Shown here piece after piece: positions 17,759 through 28,664 of a stretch of DNA of 64,000 nucleotides. Positions within the stretch are counted from its first letter, which is position 1. Each line of letters begins with the position of its first letter. A program made the position numbers and the translations under genes. The notes below the pieces were generated by a model, which was given only the letters and a program-made list of their open reading frames with translations, was not told where the DNA came from and ran no database searches. The stretch comes from Wolfiporia cocos (taxonomy: Eukaryota; Basidiomycota; Agaricomycetes; Polyporales; Phaeolaceae): assembly GCA_029448655.1 (NCBI GenBank), contig JACCLO010000020.1:248001-312000 (forward strand), read 5' to 3'.

Positions 17759-20700
17759 CTAAGCATTCGTCGGCCTCGACGAATTTTCCAAGTTCCCCTC
17801 TTCAGAGTGCCTCGGCGTCCTGTTCATTGTAGATGTCGCCGTTCCCGCTGAGGGACGGGGTCGTAGGAGTTCGCCATACGAAGTGTTGGCGGCATTCATT
17901 CTGTCGATGACCTGGTTGATTGAGCCCACAAGTTCTGCAAATATAATCGGGGCAGTCGAGGATCCAGTGGTTAGCGGAACCACATTGTCGACATGGCTGT
18001 TCGGGTGAGGGCCTCGCTGGTACCCGTAGGGAAGGGATATCGCGGAGGTATTCGTTATGTTGGTACCTCCAGTGGTGTGCGGCTCGGTGGAGGTTTCGTG
18101 CAGCCCATGTTGGTAGGGAGGCGGTGTCTCGTTCATGCTCCCTCGCACCTCGCTCAAACTCCTCGTGGGTAATACTCTGCACTGAAGGAGATCGTCGAAT
18201 AGGCGGCGTGCTATTGGCTCTTCGCTGTCGCACTGGGGTAGCCCTAGGGCTCGTCGGGCGTGCAGGTGGTTCACGTCTCCCGTCGCCTCCCATACCAGAA
18301 ATACGTGTCGTCGGGTCTCTAACTCCTGTTCGGCGGGCTCTCTGAGTCTCGGTAGGCAACGGAAATAATACTCTATCGCCCTCCATAAAATCAAACGGCC
18401 TTGCAACTCGGCGTCGTTCGTCGGGGGTGAAAAGGCAGGCAGGTCGCGGTGTGTATTCAGGTCGACTGGGAGTAGCGTGCTCGCGATCCTCGAAGTCGTT
18501 GAGTGCGTGTCGTAGTCGGGCCGTCGTGGTGGCGGCCAATCTGTCGATAAGTCTGTCGGTGAGTAGCTCGAGTCCCTCTCTCTGTGCTCTGATCTGCCCC
18601 TCCATTCGGACGAGGTCCTCGGTGATGTTCTGGTATGAGCTGTAGACGTGGGTGAGATCCTGCGCGATGTCGAAGAGGGCCGACCAGCCATCGGCTCGGC
18701 CAGCAAAAGGTCCCTCGGCCCTGTACCAGAGGAGGGCGTGTCTAATCTGCAGATGCTGGGGGGAGTACCTTCTTGTTGGCGTACCTCGCGGTCGGCCTTC
18801 TCGACGATCTGCATCGCCGGGGGTCGTGGTACGGCGGGGGAGTTGGTGGCGAGTCGTCGACATACTATTACTGTCCTGCTTTCGAGTGTCGGGGTTGTCC
18901 TGACTCTCGTTCTGTGGTAGTCTTTTATCAGCTCCTTGGAGTGCTCCAAGTTTGCTTCGTCTTCCCATGAATTGTCGGCCGTGGCATAGCCTTTCCACTT
19001 GACGAAGTATTGATGCTTCTTTCCTTTCCATCTGTCAGCCAAGATGGCTTCGACCTCGTATTCTTCCTGTCCCTTGATGATATCAGGTGGCGGCCGTAGG
19101 TAATTGGGTCCGTGCACCCTTGTTTCTTTGAATGGTTTTAGTAAGGCGGCGTGGAATACCGGATGAACTTTCCAGCTTGTTGGTAATTGCAGCCGGTATG
19201 TCGTGGGTCCCATCTTTTCTGTGATAGTGAAGGGTCCTTCCCTTTTTGGTGCCAGCTTGTTAGGTTTGTAGGGGATAGTTAGGTTCTTTGCGTCGAGCCA
19301 GACCTTATCCCCTTTCTCAAGCTTCGGCAGTTCTCTGAGGAACCGCCCTGCCATTCTTTTCTGGGCTAATTCATGCGCGATGAATGCCATCTTTCGCGCC
19401 TCTTTGATCTTCTTGATCCTGTCGACAGCTGCCGGGACGTTCCCTACTCGGTCATAGTCTGGGAATCCTCTCAGGACATATCCTAGGATTATTTCGAGTG
19501 GCGCTGGCCGGTTTTCGGTTCGTCTGGTGTTGTGCGCAAATTCGATGTCAGGCAGTCGTTGTACCCATTGGAATGGGTCGTTCATGCAATAAATGCGAAG
19601 GTATACTTCGATCTGTTGATTCATTCTTTCTGTCTGTCCGTCGGTCTGTGGATGGTACGCCGTACTCATCGCTGATTCTGTTCCCTGCAGCTTGCATAAT
19701 TCCTTGAAAAGCTTTGATGCAAACTGCGGTCCTCTGTCTGAAATGATCTTTCGGGGGATGCCATATAGCGAGTAGATTTTTCGGTGAAATATAATATCTC
19801 TGCCGCCCCTTCGCTAGTGATCGTTTTGTCGCATGGGGTGAGAGAGATGGCCTTGGATAGGCCATGGTCGACAATCACCATCATGGAGTCATACTTTCCG
19901 ACTCTTGGCAGGTCGGTGACAAAATCGACCGAGCACTGTGAGAAGGGGAGGGCGTCTTCCCGTGTCGGTATTGGTTGCAAAGGGGGTTTCAGCGGATTCC
20001 TATCAGGTTTCATCTGTTGACAGATTGCACAGCCCCGGACGTATTCCGCTATCATTGTTCTCATGTCAGGCCACCAAAAGTGGGTCGTAACCTGTACTGT
20101 TGTACCCCAGATCCCAGGGTGTCCGGCCAGGATCGTGTCGTGGTATTTTGAGATGACGTCCCGTCGAAGGCCCTCGTCCCTTGGCACGTACATCCTGCCT
20201 CTGTAGAGCAGTATCCCATCCGTTTGTTGCCATTCATCTGCGGTGGTTCTCGCGGGGAATTCGCCTGTGCCCCCTAGAGCATGGATCGCCTGTTCCGCAG
20301 ATTCATCTCGATCGTTGGCATTCTTGATTCGATCAATGATCGGGATCTGGATTGCGTGGACGACGAGTTCATCTGGAATCATGGTGATTCCCTCGTTGTC
20401 TTCGTTGCTTTCGTCCAGGTGGTACAACCTGGAAAGCGTGTCGGCCATGACTAGTTTCCTTCCGGGGACGTGCTGTAATTTCAGGTCGAATTGCGAAAGG
20501 AATAGATGCCATCTCGCTTGTCGGCGATTTAGGCGCTGTGCGCTTCTCCAGTACGTCAGGTTCTGATGATCACTTCGGATCAAGATTCGATGCGGTGCTC
20601 CCTCCAATAGGTGCCGCCATTCTTCTAATGCTCGGACTATTCCGAGTAGTTCGCGATCGTAGATTTCGTAGTTCCGTTCTGTTGGTGTCAGGGATTGTGA

Positions 20701-20993
20701 GAGATATCCCACTGGCCGTTCGCTCCCTGTTTCATCTATCTGTTTCAGTACTGCTCCTGTGGCGAACTGAGATGCGTCTGTTTCGAGGATGAACGGTTTC
20801 TCCTTGTCTGGTGTTCCTAGTGCGGGCGCCGTCATGAATGCTTTCTTCATGAATTCGAATGCTGTCTGTTCTTTCTCCGTCCATTGGAACCCTGTCCCTG
20901 TGACCGTTTTTGTGAGGTCTACCAAGGGTCGGGCGTGCGTAGAGTAGTGATCGATAAATTTCCGATAGAAGTTCGCAAATCCTAGGAAGGATC
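17759..20993 (-). pseudogene. Truncated gypsy pol (RNase H, integrase, chromodomain)
   Basis: Two frames together cover the region: 19666-20993 carries RNase H and the first half of integrase, and 17759-19669 carries the rest of integrase, the chromodomain and the 3' extension. A small insertion near 19790 (aatataatatct against aatatttct in the intact copy) breaks the frame inside the integrase core. The apparent N-terminus extending past 20993 is host sequence read through by chance. The RNase H end keeps the DTLSRL motif, where the intact copy reads ATLSRL. Confidence 0.88.
17802..18863 (-). CDS. Zinc-knuckle ORF3, second intact copy
   Basis: Same overlapping frame as 6566-7627, 353 codons from the equivalent ATG (18863), with both zinc knuckles intact and only a handful of replacements. 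It survives in an element that has lost its 5' half, so retention here reflects recent origin rather than function. Useful as an independent copy for testing selection on the frame. Confidence 0.5.
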   Translation of the reverse strand: MSTTRHQLPRRTTTPGDADRREGRPRGTPTRRYSPQHLQIRHALLWYRAEGPFAGRADGWSALFDIAQDLTHVYSSYQNITEDLVRMEGQIRAQREGLELLTDRLIDRLAATTTARLRHALNDFEDREHATPSRPEYTPRPACLFTPDERRRVARPFDFMEGDRVLFPLPTETQRARRTGVRDPTTRISGMGGDGRREPPARPTSPRATPVRQRRANSTPPIRRSPSVQSITHEEFERGAREHERDTASLPTWAARNLHRAAHHWRYQHNEYLRDIPSLRVPARPSPEQPCRQCGSANHWILDCPDYICRTCGLNQPGHRQNECRQHFVWRTPTTPSLSGNGDIYNEQDAEAL

Positions 20994-21089
20994 TAGAACT
21001 ACCATACCTTCTCAACCATGGATAGCCAATGTGTTGGACTTGGAGGCTCAAAGGCTGGGACTTATAATGTGCGGTACGTGAGTTTATGT

Positions 21090-22170
21090 ATTTATTACTA
21101 CATAGCAACTCACCAGCATGTGTGTGAAGCCCTTGTGAACTTGCAGAAAACAAGTATCCTTACCCATTTCCAATTGTCATACATTGCAATAATCAGAGGG
21201 AGGCCGACAAGCTTTTTGAGCTGCAAGTCAGGTATTTCCACAATGTGACAACAGAAGACCCACCTGTGCATACTGTCATGCAGATCGTTACAAGTATTCT
21301 GGAATCCCTGGCAGTCAAGGAAATCGAGGACCATCTGGATGCTAAGGCTTTTTACACTGTACTGTATGGTTGCAAGACAGGGATCTGGTTCAGATGGTAC
21401 GATTGCCTCAGCAACTTGCCTGGGTATTGCAGAACTCACCGAAGTGATATTGGCAGGTACTTAATCGAGCCTCTTGTCAAAGGATTCAGTGGCCAGAAGA
21501 ACATGTCATTCCAAAATCTTGGTGAGGCAATACATTATTACTGCTACAAAGGGAGGCCTACGTTGGACGTGGAAGATGATGCCTATTGGTATCCGGAGCT
21601 ACAGGCAGAAGGTATGACACTACAACTTTGATGTATTGCTGCTCTATTCTCATGTAATGTTACATAACAGGCATACCGAACGTTCAGAATGAAGTGGGGG
21701 CAGGGATCGTCGGTGTGACGGTGCAGCTGACAGGTATGTATTCAATTTTAGAAGTCGCCAAGCTTGTACATAGCTTCTCTTCCCCAGGCTTGTCTATCTC
21801 ACCTCCCTTGGAGAGTTGCGCTGCTGGGAACGCCGATGCAATGCGCGACGTTCCATTGGCTGCTTCAACTCGGGTCTACACGAACAACGTTATGCCCTCC
21901 AACCCTGTTCACACGACCTCACCACCTCCAATGATTCCTCCCCATCCTGCTTCACTGCCTACACCCGTCCCACTGCATACACCTGTCCCGCCATGCCCCA
22001 GTTGTGAGATCCGATGTGACAGTCTTCTTCCCCTGGAGGAGTGGATCTATCTTGTCAAGAGGGGGTTCTGGGATGTCGTTCACATGCACACTGGGCGTCA
22101 CCCCAACCCACTCAGACGTTTTGTTGCATCCCTAGGACCATATGCAGACTATTATCTGAGGACACATTAA
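21090..22170 (+). pseudogene. Viroplasmin / RNase H1 N-terminal-like gene relic
   Basis: Consecutive open segments (about 21140-21631, then 21694-22170, with an intron-like gap containing gtatg...acag) read as one protein. The section FYTVLYGCKTGIWFRWYDCL, then VKGFSGQKNMSFQNLGEAIHYY resembles the small RNA/DNA-hybrid-binding domain at the N-terminus of RNase H1 (viroplasmin fold: a K/G-x-GIY-W-C strand, then GF-G...SF-T-EEA). A Pro/Thr/His-rich linker and a C-terminal segment (EEWIYLVKRGFW) follow. No catalytic RNase H domain is seen. Such standalone domains are common in repeat-rich basidiomycete genomes. It lies between transposons and no clean start is evident; a working multi-exon gene cannot be excluded. 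Confidence 0.45.
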
Positions 22171-22561
22171 TATGATGTAGATGCTTGCCTTTGTCTCATA
22201 GAAGCGTACACATATAGTTCTTCGCCGGAGCAGTTCTCGGCCGCACTGGTGCCCTACAGTGCAGTCGTCTCTGAGATGGAATTCCTTTATTATCTGTGTA
22301 GTATAGGATGTAATCAGTCTTCACAAGCCCTAGCCTCATGAAGTGATGTACTTACAGCTGCCAAATCAAATGTCCTGTGTTGAGGATGGGTTGGATGAGC
22401 AATCACATGTTGTGAAAGTTTTCGAAGTTGACTTGGCGCCTTCTTCCTCTTCTCAACACTTCACAGAAGAGAAGCATCTTTATCAAATTATGGCCTTTGT
22501 CCTCACACCCATTCAATTTCGGATCTGCTCGACACGGCTGGGTGTGTAGTGATCTCAATAT

Positions 22562-23201
22562 TAGTGATGTGCCAGGCCCGGCTTTGGGCCATAGGCCGGG
22601 CCGGGCCAAGCCCTACTTGGGCCGGGCCAGGCCGGGCCCTACACCACGGCTTGAGACGGCCCAGGGCCCGGCTTGTGTCTCAAGCCGGGCCGGGCCAAGC
22701 CGTGAGCCCCGGGCCTGAAAGCTCTAACAGATAAAATGTCTAGTAACTATGATATAAGGATATATATAGTAGCAGTATGCCATATTCCAATGTAGTATGT
22801 CTATATTTTTAAATTCAAGCAAAAGGATAGTCCCATGGATTGAATTCTTGGTGCTGAAGCCTGTCGCTCACTTTTGGGCGCCTATACGATGCCCCATTTG
22901 GAAGGCGCGCCACAGAGCACCGTGCCGGTGAAATGATGATTTCACACTATAATCCACTAATTATTGAAGATACTGGAGCTTGGCTTTGTCAGAACATAGT
23001 TGGAGAAGGTACATTATGAGTTTTTGTGGCTACAGTGATGATCATCCTCACAGTGCCAGGCCCCGGGCAAGCCCCAGGCCGGGCCGGGCCAAGCCGTGGG
23101 CCGTCAATGGGGGCCCGGCCTGAGGTTTTGAAAAGCCAAGGCCGTCCAAAGCCGGGCCAAAGCCGGGGCTTTTGAGCCGGGCCGGGCCTGGCACATCACT
23201 A
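22562..23201. mobile_element. hAT-like MITE with GC-rich ends
   Basis: The ends are a perfect 21-bp inverted repeat (TAGTGATGTGCCAGGC...). The flanks are ctcaatat (22554-22561) and gtcaatat (23202-23209): an 8-bp target duplication with one mismatch, as expected for the hAT superfamily. The first and last 150 bp are runs of GGCCGGGCC-type words that extend the inverted repeat imperfectly. The 320-bp centre is AT-rich and non-coding. No transposase, so non-autonomous. Confidence 0.85.
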
Positions 23202-23399
23202 GTCAATATGGCTCACCACACTCCAGCCGTCAGTGAGCTGCTTCACGCGTCTCGTACCAGGAGGAATACTAACATAAGATACTCCTGGAGACATAGAAGC
23301 AAGCGACGGACCCTCCTGCAGGAAGCAGAGGACAGGGCGACACAACTGGCGGCATGAGCACTCTGGAAGCAGATGTTGACGTCGGTGCTAGAAGACGCC

Positions 23400-24980
23400 C
23401 ATGGAAGCATGTGGGCTATCGCCCAGTCCTTTCGACAACGCTTTGGCAGCCACACTGACGACTACTACTATCATCTTATCATGCAGACCACTCGCCTTCG
23501 GTCCAGGAAGCGCAAAGTCAACTGATGGAGTGCATATCTCAGCCAAGAAGTTCGTCGGATCAATTCAGGTATGCATCATCTCTTCGCTTGTTCATTCTAC
23601 TAACGTCTTGTTTGAAGTGTTGCCCCCTGACGTGCCCCGCAAGAAGTCCTCTGAGCTGACAGCTCAAATCTCACAGCGATGGAAATCGTTAACCCCTGAA
23701 GAACGACTGGCAGCGACCGAGGATGCAATCGAGGAACTTGTGGATAGACATGAAATGCGGGCTACTGCTAAACATCAGCTCCCAGTTCATGCATTCCACG
23801 ATGCTTGTGCCACTCTTGCCAACATCAAACAGGAGGTGCATCATATTTTATTATATGTCCTTGTACAGTTATAACACTAGATAGGTTGCGGCGCTGTATG
23901 AACGCACTGGCATTGAATGTGTGATTATTGCAGTGCGAGTGAACATGGACCTGTCAAATCAGCCGTTTCATTATGCAACAACCAAACGTGTGGCAGACTT
24001 TTTTGAATCTGCTTTCAAAACACAAATTGCAGATGTCGGACTATGCATGGAGGCGTATCTTGTGGCAGGGCTTCAAGGTATGTAAGTTTGATACGACCAA
24101 TTGTTACCATGCTCACCCAGCATAGGTGTCATCAGCAATTATGTCAAAGAGGTCCTTGAGTTGAAGAAGCAAACGGCTGCTTTGATTTTGCGCAAGCTCA
24201 GTAAGTAATCATGCGTGGTATAGTCATAACGTATGCTGATCTTATGCTAGACGGGACCACCAAGACAAAAGTCGCTTGTATGATTTACACAAATTTCGAC
24301 TCCACAATCACTGTGAGGTATGGGATAATAGTGGAAGGTTGGCACTCACTGACTTCTGCTGCCCAAGTGATATTGGCTCGTGCAATGAGCTCCTCATTCT
24401 CAGTCGTGCGTTTGAGACCGGCACCACGAGATTCCATCTATTGAGCTCAGAAGAGTTCAAGAGATGGAAAGAGGAGCACCTCCCAGTGGCAACACCGGTG
24501 ATGCCTAGCACTGACCCCGCTCAATTGCAGAGCGACAACCCTGCTCCATCCACAGCGCCTGTGCATGTGGACACACCTCCCCCTACCTCAACTGTCGTAT
24601 TATCTTTACCACAACCACCCACACCTGCATCATCTATTCCATCCACGACACAGTGTCCGTCGCTGCCAGAACCCGCCTCGTCTCTGCTGCTGTCAATGCC
24701 CTCTGCCCCGCCACCATTGCCACCCCCAACACTCCTACCTGCACACTATGCGACCCAGCACTCCTCTCCAGTGCTCTCATTAGGTGGCAAAGATCGTGCA
24801 GGCAACAAATGAAAGCACGCAACACCAATCTTGGCAACGTTCATCAATACAGTGACTACAGAAGACGGCCTGGGCATCACAATCCCAACGAAGATGCACA
24901 AGGTGCGAAGTGACAAGGGTATCAAGCGCGGCCCAAGAAGGCCTCAGTCAGGAGGTAGAGAGAATGTACCAATAGAAGTG
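23400..24980 (+). pseudogene. Broken member of an expanded basidiomycete gene family
   Basis: Segments can be followed in order: basic start (QTTRLRSRKRKVN, near 23480, followed by an in-frame TGA), DVPRKKSSELTAQISQRWKSL (HMG-box-like spacing, near 23630), HAFHDACATLANIKQE, an exon near 23885-24080 (ESAFKTQIADVG), VISNYVKEVLELKKQTAALIL, ADVLID-type block replaced by LTDFCCPSDIGSCNEL (near 24345), then a Pro/Thr-rich linker and a basic end near 24900 (KVRSDKGIKRGPRRP). Introns are visible (gtatgcatcatc...; gtatgtaagttt...). At least one stop and frame changes suggest it is inactive. I recall similar proteins from many Agaricomycetes in large numbers, without known function. Confidence 0.5.
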
Positions 24981-25115
24981 GCAGTTTTATCGCAAACATG
25001 ATGCCACTATCTACTCACTTTGTACTTAATCAAATGTATGCTTCTGTTTGTTAATGTCAGACACAGGAGTGTGAACATAGATGTAAAGCGAAGGAGGAGG
25101 GTTCTGAAAATATGA

Positions 25116-25250
25116 AGGAAATAAATCTGCAACCACAGAGGATGGGAATCATCATCAGACACAGGAATGCTATGAGGGTGTGTATCTGAGGCAGAGGAAA
25201 TAAATCTGCAACCACAAAGGATGGGGATCATCATCAGACACAGGGGTGTG
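25116..25250. repeat. About 80-bp direct repeat, two copies
   Basis: The block ggaaataaatctgcaaccac...ggatggg(a/g)atcatcatcagacacagg occurs at about 25116-25166 and 25196-25246. A third partial copy of cagacacagg(a/g)gtgtg lies at 25060-25075. Non-coding. Confidence 0.8.
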
Positions 25251-25499
25251 GAAATAAAACTGCAGCCGTGACTGCAGAGGCATGGCCACTAAGTCCCTAC
25301 GGACTTGTCCATGTGCGCTTGCTCAGCTGGCAATTATGTCATGATCTGAAGATCGAGAAGCTGGAGATACGGTGCATCGCCAAGGTACAATTAGATAAGC
25401 ATTCTAATCTAGAGATTCGGGTGCCATGCCCAATGTCATCTGCCCGCTGAGTGACACATCCATCTCAATCACCAGGGCAATAAAAATTTAATGACTCTA

Positions 25500-25647
25500 C
25501 AAAGCTGTAAATACTATATTACATATGATGCAGAAAGCACGAGTCGAAAATTCGAAGAATGAGCCCACCATCGCCGCTGATGTGCGCAACAGCGTCGGTG
25601 CGGCAGCACAATTAGATAAGCGTGCGTGGGAGCTATGGAAATATAGT
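25500..25647. repeat. 302-bp tandem repeat, copy H0 (partial)
   Basis: It shares the block aagaatgagcccacc...gccgctg..gtgcgcaacag and the end gggagctatggaaatat with H1 and H2. It is cut off on its right by a solo LTR inserted at 25648. Confidence 0.65.
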
Positions 25648-26018
25648 TGTCACAAGCCGATTTTCTCCAACTTGCTTGCGACTAGGAACAACCCTTATCT
25701 TATCTAAGCGCCCGCCTATGCATCACGTGCAAGGACCCCGAACACCCCACACGTGCCTACACAGACCCCGGACACCCTTGATGTGGCTCTACACCTATGA
25801 TAGGGTTTACCATACTCTAAACGGTCTATCAGCTTACGTAATACTGTATAGTAGCCAAACATGTACAAACAGCCTACGAGCATATATACCAGCCAGACGA
25901 GCAGGGAGCACCCCAGACTCGTCTTGGCCTTTGTTGCCTTGAGTAGCCTCAGACTAGGAATACGCTTCCACGCGAGTAATATTCCCCTGAGTAGTTGCTT
26001 GAGAATACGCTTGTGTCA
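25648..26018 (+). mobile_element. Solo LTR, 371 bp
   Basis: It starts TGTCACAAGC and ends GCTTGTGTCA: canonical TG...CA ends and an inverted terminal repeat with one mismatch in 10. The 5-bp target duplication ATAGT is perfect (25643-25647 and 26019-26023). Contains a TATA-like catatatacc near 25883. The same family as 26440-27438, which shares the 3' 165 bp (cctcagac(t)cgtcttggccttt...cgcttgtgtca). The superfamily cannot be told without an internal region. Confidence 0.85.
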
Positions 26019-26023
26019 ATAGT

Positions 26024-26325
26024 TATTACCATTGAAATCGTAGGGCTACATTATTTAGGAAGCGTGAAATAACAGCATGATTACATAAAGAATTGAGCCC
26101 GCTGCAGCCGTTGTCATGCGCAACAGTGGCGGCAGGATGCTTGTCGGTGGTGTGGGGGCGGCGTGGGATGAGTGTGATAAGATAAGCGCACCATTATCTG
26201 GCGTGACGAACGTAGCGCCGATCGTGGAATAACTCTCCGCATTTGGAAGGTCAGATGCCTGCCGGATGTCATCCATCGTCAGGCGGCGGCATCCATCCCA
26301 TGCATGGGAGCTACGGAAATATTGT
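26024..26325. repeat. 302-bp tandem repeat, copy H1
   Basis: It begins tattaccattgaaatcgta and ends gggagctacggaaatattgt, immediately followed by H2, which begins tattaccattggaatccta. Contains aagcgtgaaataa and aaagaattgagc(c/a), both shared with H2. No coding frame is supported. Confidence 0.75.
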
Positions 26326-27610
26326 TATTACCATTGGAATCCTAAGGCTACGTTGTCTATAAAGCGTGAAATAATATGTAAAGAATTGAGCACACCGTCG
26401 CCGCCGTTGTGCGTGACAGTGGTGGCAGGGCGCTGGTAGTGTCACAAGCCAATTTCAAAGCCTAGTAGAACACCCTAGGTTGACACCCCATTCACGCCAT
26501 AAGCACGCTACAGCACTCTATCCGAGCCCAGCTGGAATCCTACGGCAACGCTAGTAGAAGCCCTCCGCTATACAGGACACTACGGGCACTAGCAGGCCAC
26601 CAGCAGTCTAACCCTAAACTCAGTCCAAGGCCTGGCAGCATGAGCCATACGCTGCCTAGTCCCTAAACCACGGAGTCACGAGTCGACCCCTAGAGCCCAA
26701 CAGGCTACGATAGCACGACGGTACGCCTTGCGCACACACCCAGGCTAAACCGCCGCCGTACAATACGCTATACGCCGACTAGGGGCACGACCTACACTCG
26801 CATGTGACCCAGAACACTAAACCTACCACCTCGCGTCCCTACCGCACGGACACTCGCCATTACCGGCATAGACACTATACTATACCCCGTACGCACCCTG
26901 ACCTACGAGCACAACAGGCAGGGATAATACCTCCAGGCTCTGCACAACTGAGAACCCTACCAGTCACAGAGCGCTACACCCCGATCGCAGCTGATCACGC
27001 TCGATCAACCTACGCTACACCCGGCCCGTACTAGCCAGCCCCCGATCGTGGCAGACCACGCCCGATCACGGACTTAGAACCCCGCCATCACCGGCACACC
27101 TACGATCGACGAGAACCACCGATCAAACCCGACCGATTGGCTATTCCTTTGATCCGACCCTTATACGCTACGTCGCCATGGACATCCTCGCGTACCCCAG
27201 CGCTCCGATGCCATTACCGGCACATAGCTCATAGCCAGTTAGATACCAGTACGTAGAGGCCTCTGAGCCACCGTACACAAACATGTACAAATAGATTAGG
27301 AGTATATATGCCGGACAGTCTTGAGCGTAAACCTCAGACTTGTCTTGGCCTTTTGTGCCTTGAGATGCCCGGACCAGGAAGGCGCTTTCATGCGACCCAC
27401 CTTCCCCCGGTGTGTGTCTTAAGGTTGCGCTTGTGTCAGGTAGGTGGCGCGGGGAGTGAGGACAGTATGTGGGGACCAGCAACCGTAGGGGGGCGGCAAT
27501 TTCCGGTTGGCTAGCGCCAGTGATGCGCCGCTGTCAAATGCCGGACGTCCCCATCAACGGCATACCTAAAGCAGCTGGGAGCACAGAGAGGACGGTGGTC
27601 ATAGCTAATA
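26326..27610. repeat. 302-bp tandem repeat, copy H2 (split by solo LTR)
   Basis: H2 left part is 26326-26439. The right part resumes at about 27444 (gtggcgcggggagtg, matching gtgggggcggcgtgggatg in H1) and fades near 27605 (gggagcacagagagg). The interruption is the solo LTR at 26440-27438. Confidence 0.65.
26440..27438 (+). mobile_element. Solo LTR, 999 bp
   Basis: It starts TGTCACAAGC and ends GCTTGTGTCA, with a perfect 5-bp target duplication GGTAG (26435-26439 and 27439-27443). The 3' 165 bp align with the solo LTR at 25648-26018. The first 800 bp are strikingly rich in C and A on the + strand (cta/acgcta words), with little G in runs. A TATA-like gtatatatgcc lies near 27302. The short and long forms are length variants of one family. 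Confidence 0.85.
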
Positions 27611-28330
27611 GCTCGCTGTACAAAAGGATTCATAAAAAATGTTGGCGGGAAGACTTGCCCAGAATCGAAATTTGAATAAATTGTTCGGAACAGATTTTGA
27701 ATAAATAATTCCATTTCCGAGATCTCATTATTGAGCAAGCTGTTTTGAGATGATGAGAATGCTTACAAAAAAACTGTCCCGAACGATTTTTAGAATGCTA
27801 GCTGAATGAATTTTTATGACTGTTGCTGAAGGGTCAGAATCTGAACTCAAGAAGGAGATACAATTACATGGTTGTAGGAAAGCAGCAATCATTTTGTAGA
27901 TTGTCGACGTTCCAACAAACATCATCCCTCATTACTTCACAGTATAATGGCACACATGCTTATGATACCAATAAAAAAATCCCTGTTGGTGATCTTGCGC
28001 AGCTTGCAACCTATGAATTTATTTTGAATGGGACAGAGTGGCTATAATAAGCTTCCTATATAGGGCGGACAAGCACGTGACGCTACGCGTCGATTCGCGT
28101 CGAGACAACCTCGCTAGGAAGAATCTCAAGCTCAAGGTTGAAAAATTAGATGTACTCAAAGCAGCAGTGTATCGCTACAATTTGAAGCCAGAACCAGGGT
28201 GCGTAGCCGGTGAATCCGTGCATTCCACTTCTTGCCGCCCTTCCGATTCCGAGAGTGATTGCAGTGACAATCTTGATACCCAGAGTATGGATAGTGATTT
28301 GGACTAGTTTGATAGCTTAGACAGACAGAT
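27611..28330. other. No recognisable gene; small open frames only
   Basis: Two abutting + frames, 27823-28047 and 28038-28307, could be exons of something small. The second ends in an acidic Ser/Asp tail (SDSESDCSDN...). I recognise no domain and cannot support a start or splice sites. Confidence 0.3.
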
Positions 28331-28560
28331 CTTGGTATTCTAGCAAGTAAATTGTAATGTATTTTTGCTGCTGTGCACCAGAAGTAACTATCTACGATGC
28401 TATAGGTACGCTGATACCAGTGGCGATGGCGGCGCAATCGCGATCTGGGCGCTATGATTGCTTATCTAGGCAAGTGATTCAATGTCCGATGACATTTGGA
28501 TCAGCGCCCGTGGACGGCGGGGTTGCCGGTCCCCACAGTATGCAGGTAGGGACGATAATT

Positions 28561-28610
28561 CAAGCTTATTAGCTTGGCGCACGCACGTGTATGGCAAGCT
28601 AATAAGCTTG
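28561..28610. repeat. Perfect inverted repeat, 16-bp arms
   Basis: CAAGCTTATTAGCTTG (28561-28576) and its exact reverse complement (28595-28610) are separated by an 18-nt GC-rich loop. Each arm is itself close to palindromic around AAGCT. It could be a cruciform, a terminator-like structure or a transposon end. Confidence 0.85.
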
Positions 28611-28630
28611 GTAATACGTGAGGTTTAGGT

Positions 28631-28664
28631 GGTTTGCAATCCCATTATCACCTGATTGCAAGCC
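28631..28664. repeat. Inverted repeat, 11-bp arms (one mismatch)
   Basis: GGTTTGCAATC (28631-28641) and GATTGCAAGCC (28654-28664) pair in 10 of 11 positions around a 12-nt loop. It lies 20 bp downstream of the 16-bp-arm hairpin. Confidence 0.75.

Larger units (their letters stand above)
17041..20993 (-). mobile_element. 5'-truncated gypsy copy (one LTR plus 3' part of pol)
   Basis: Minus-strand element with 3' LTR 17041-17747 (TGTTACGG...CCGTAGCA, one terminal substitution), polypurine tract 17748-17760, and a body nearly identical to 6512-9750. Homology stops abruptly at about 20993 (aaggatct, then agaactacc), inside the segment between RT and RNase H. RT, dUTPase, protease, gag and the 5' LTR are missing. 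The upstream flank at 17040 is unrelated to the other insertion. Confidence 0.9.

Noticed and set aside
19666..21153. Novel N-terminus fused to gypsy RNase H
   Set aside because: Homology ends at about 20993; the extra residues are chance read-through into host DNA at a truncation point.
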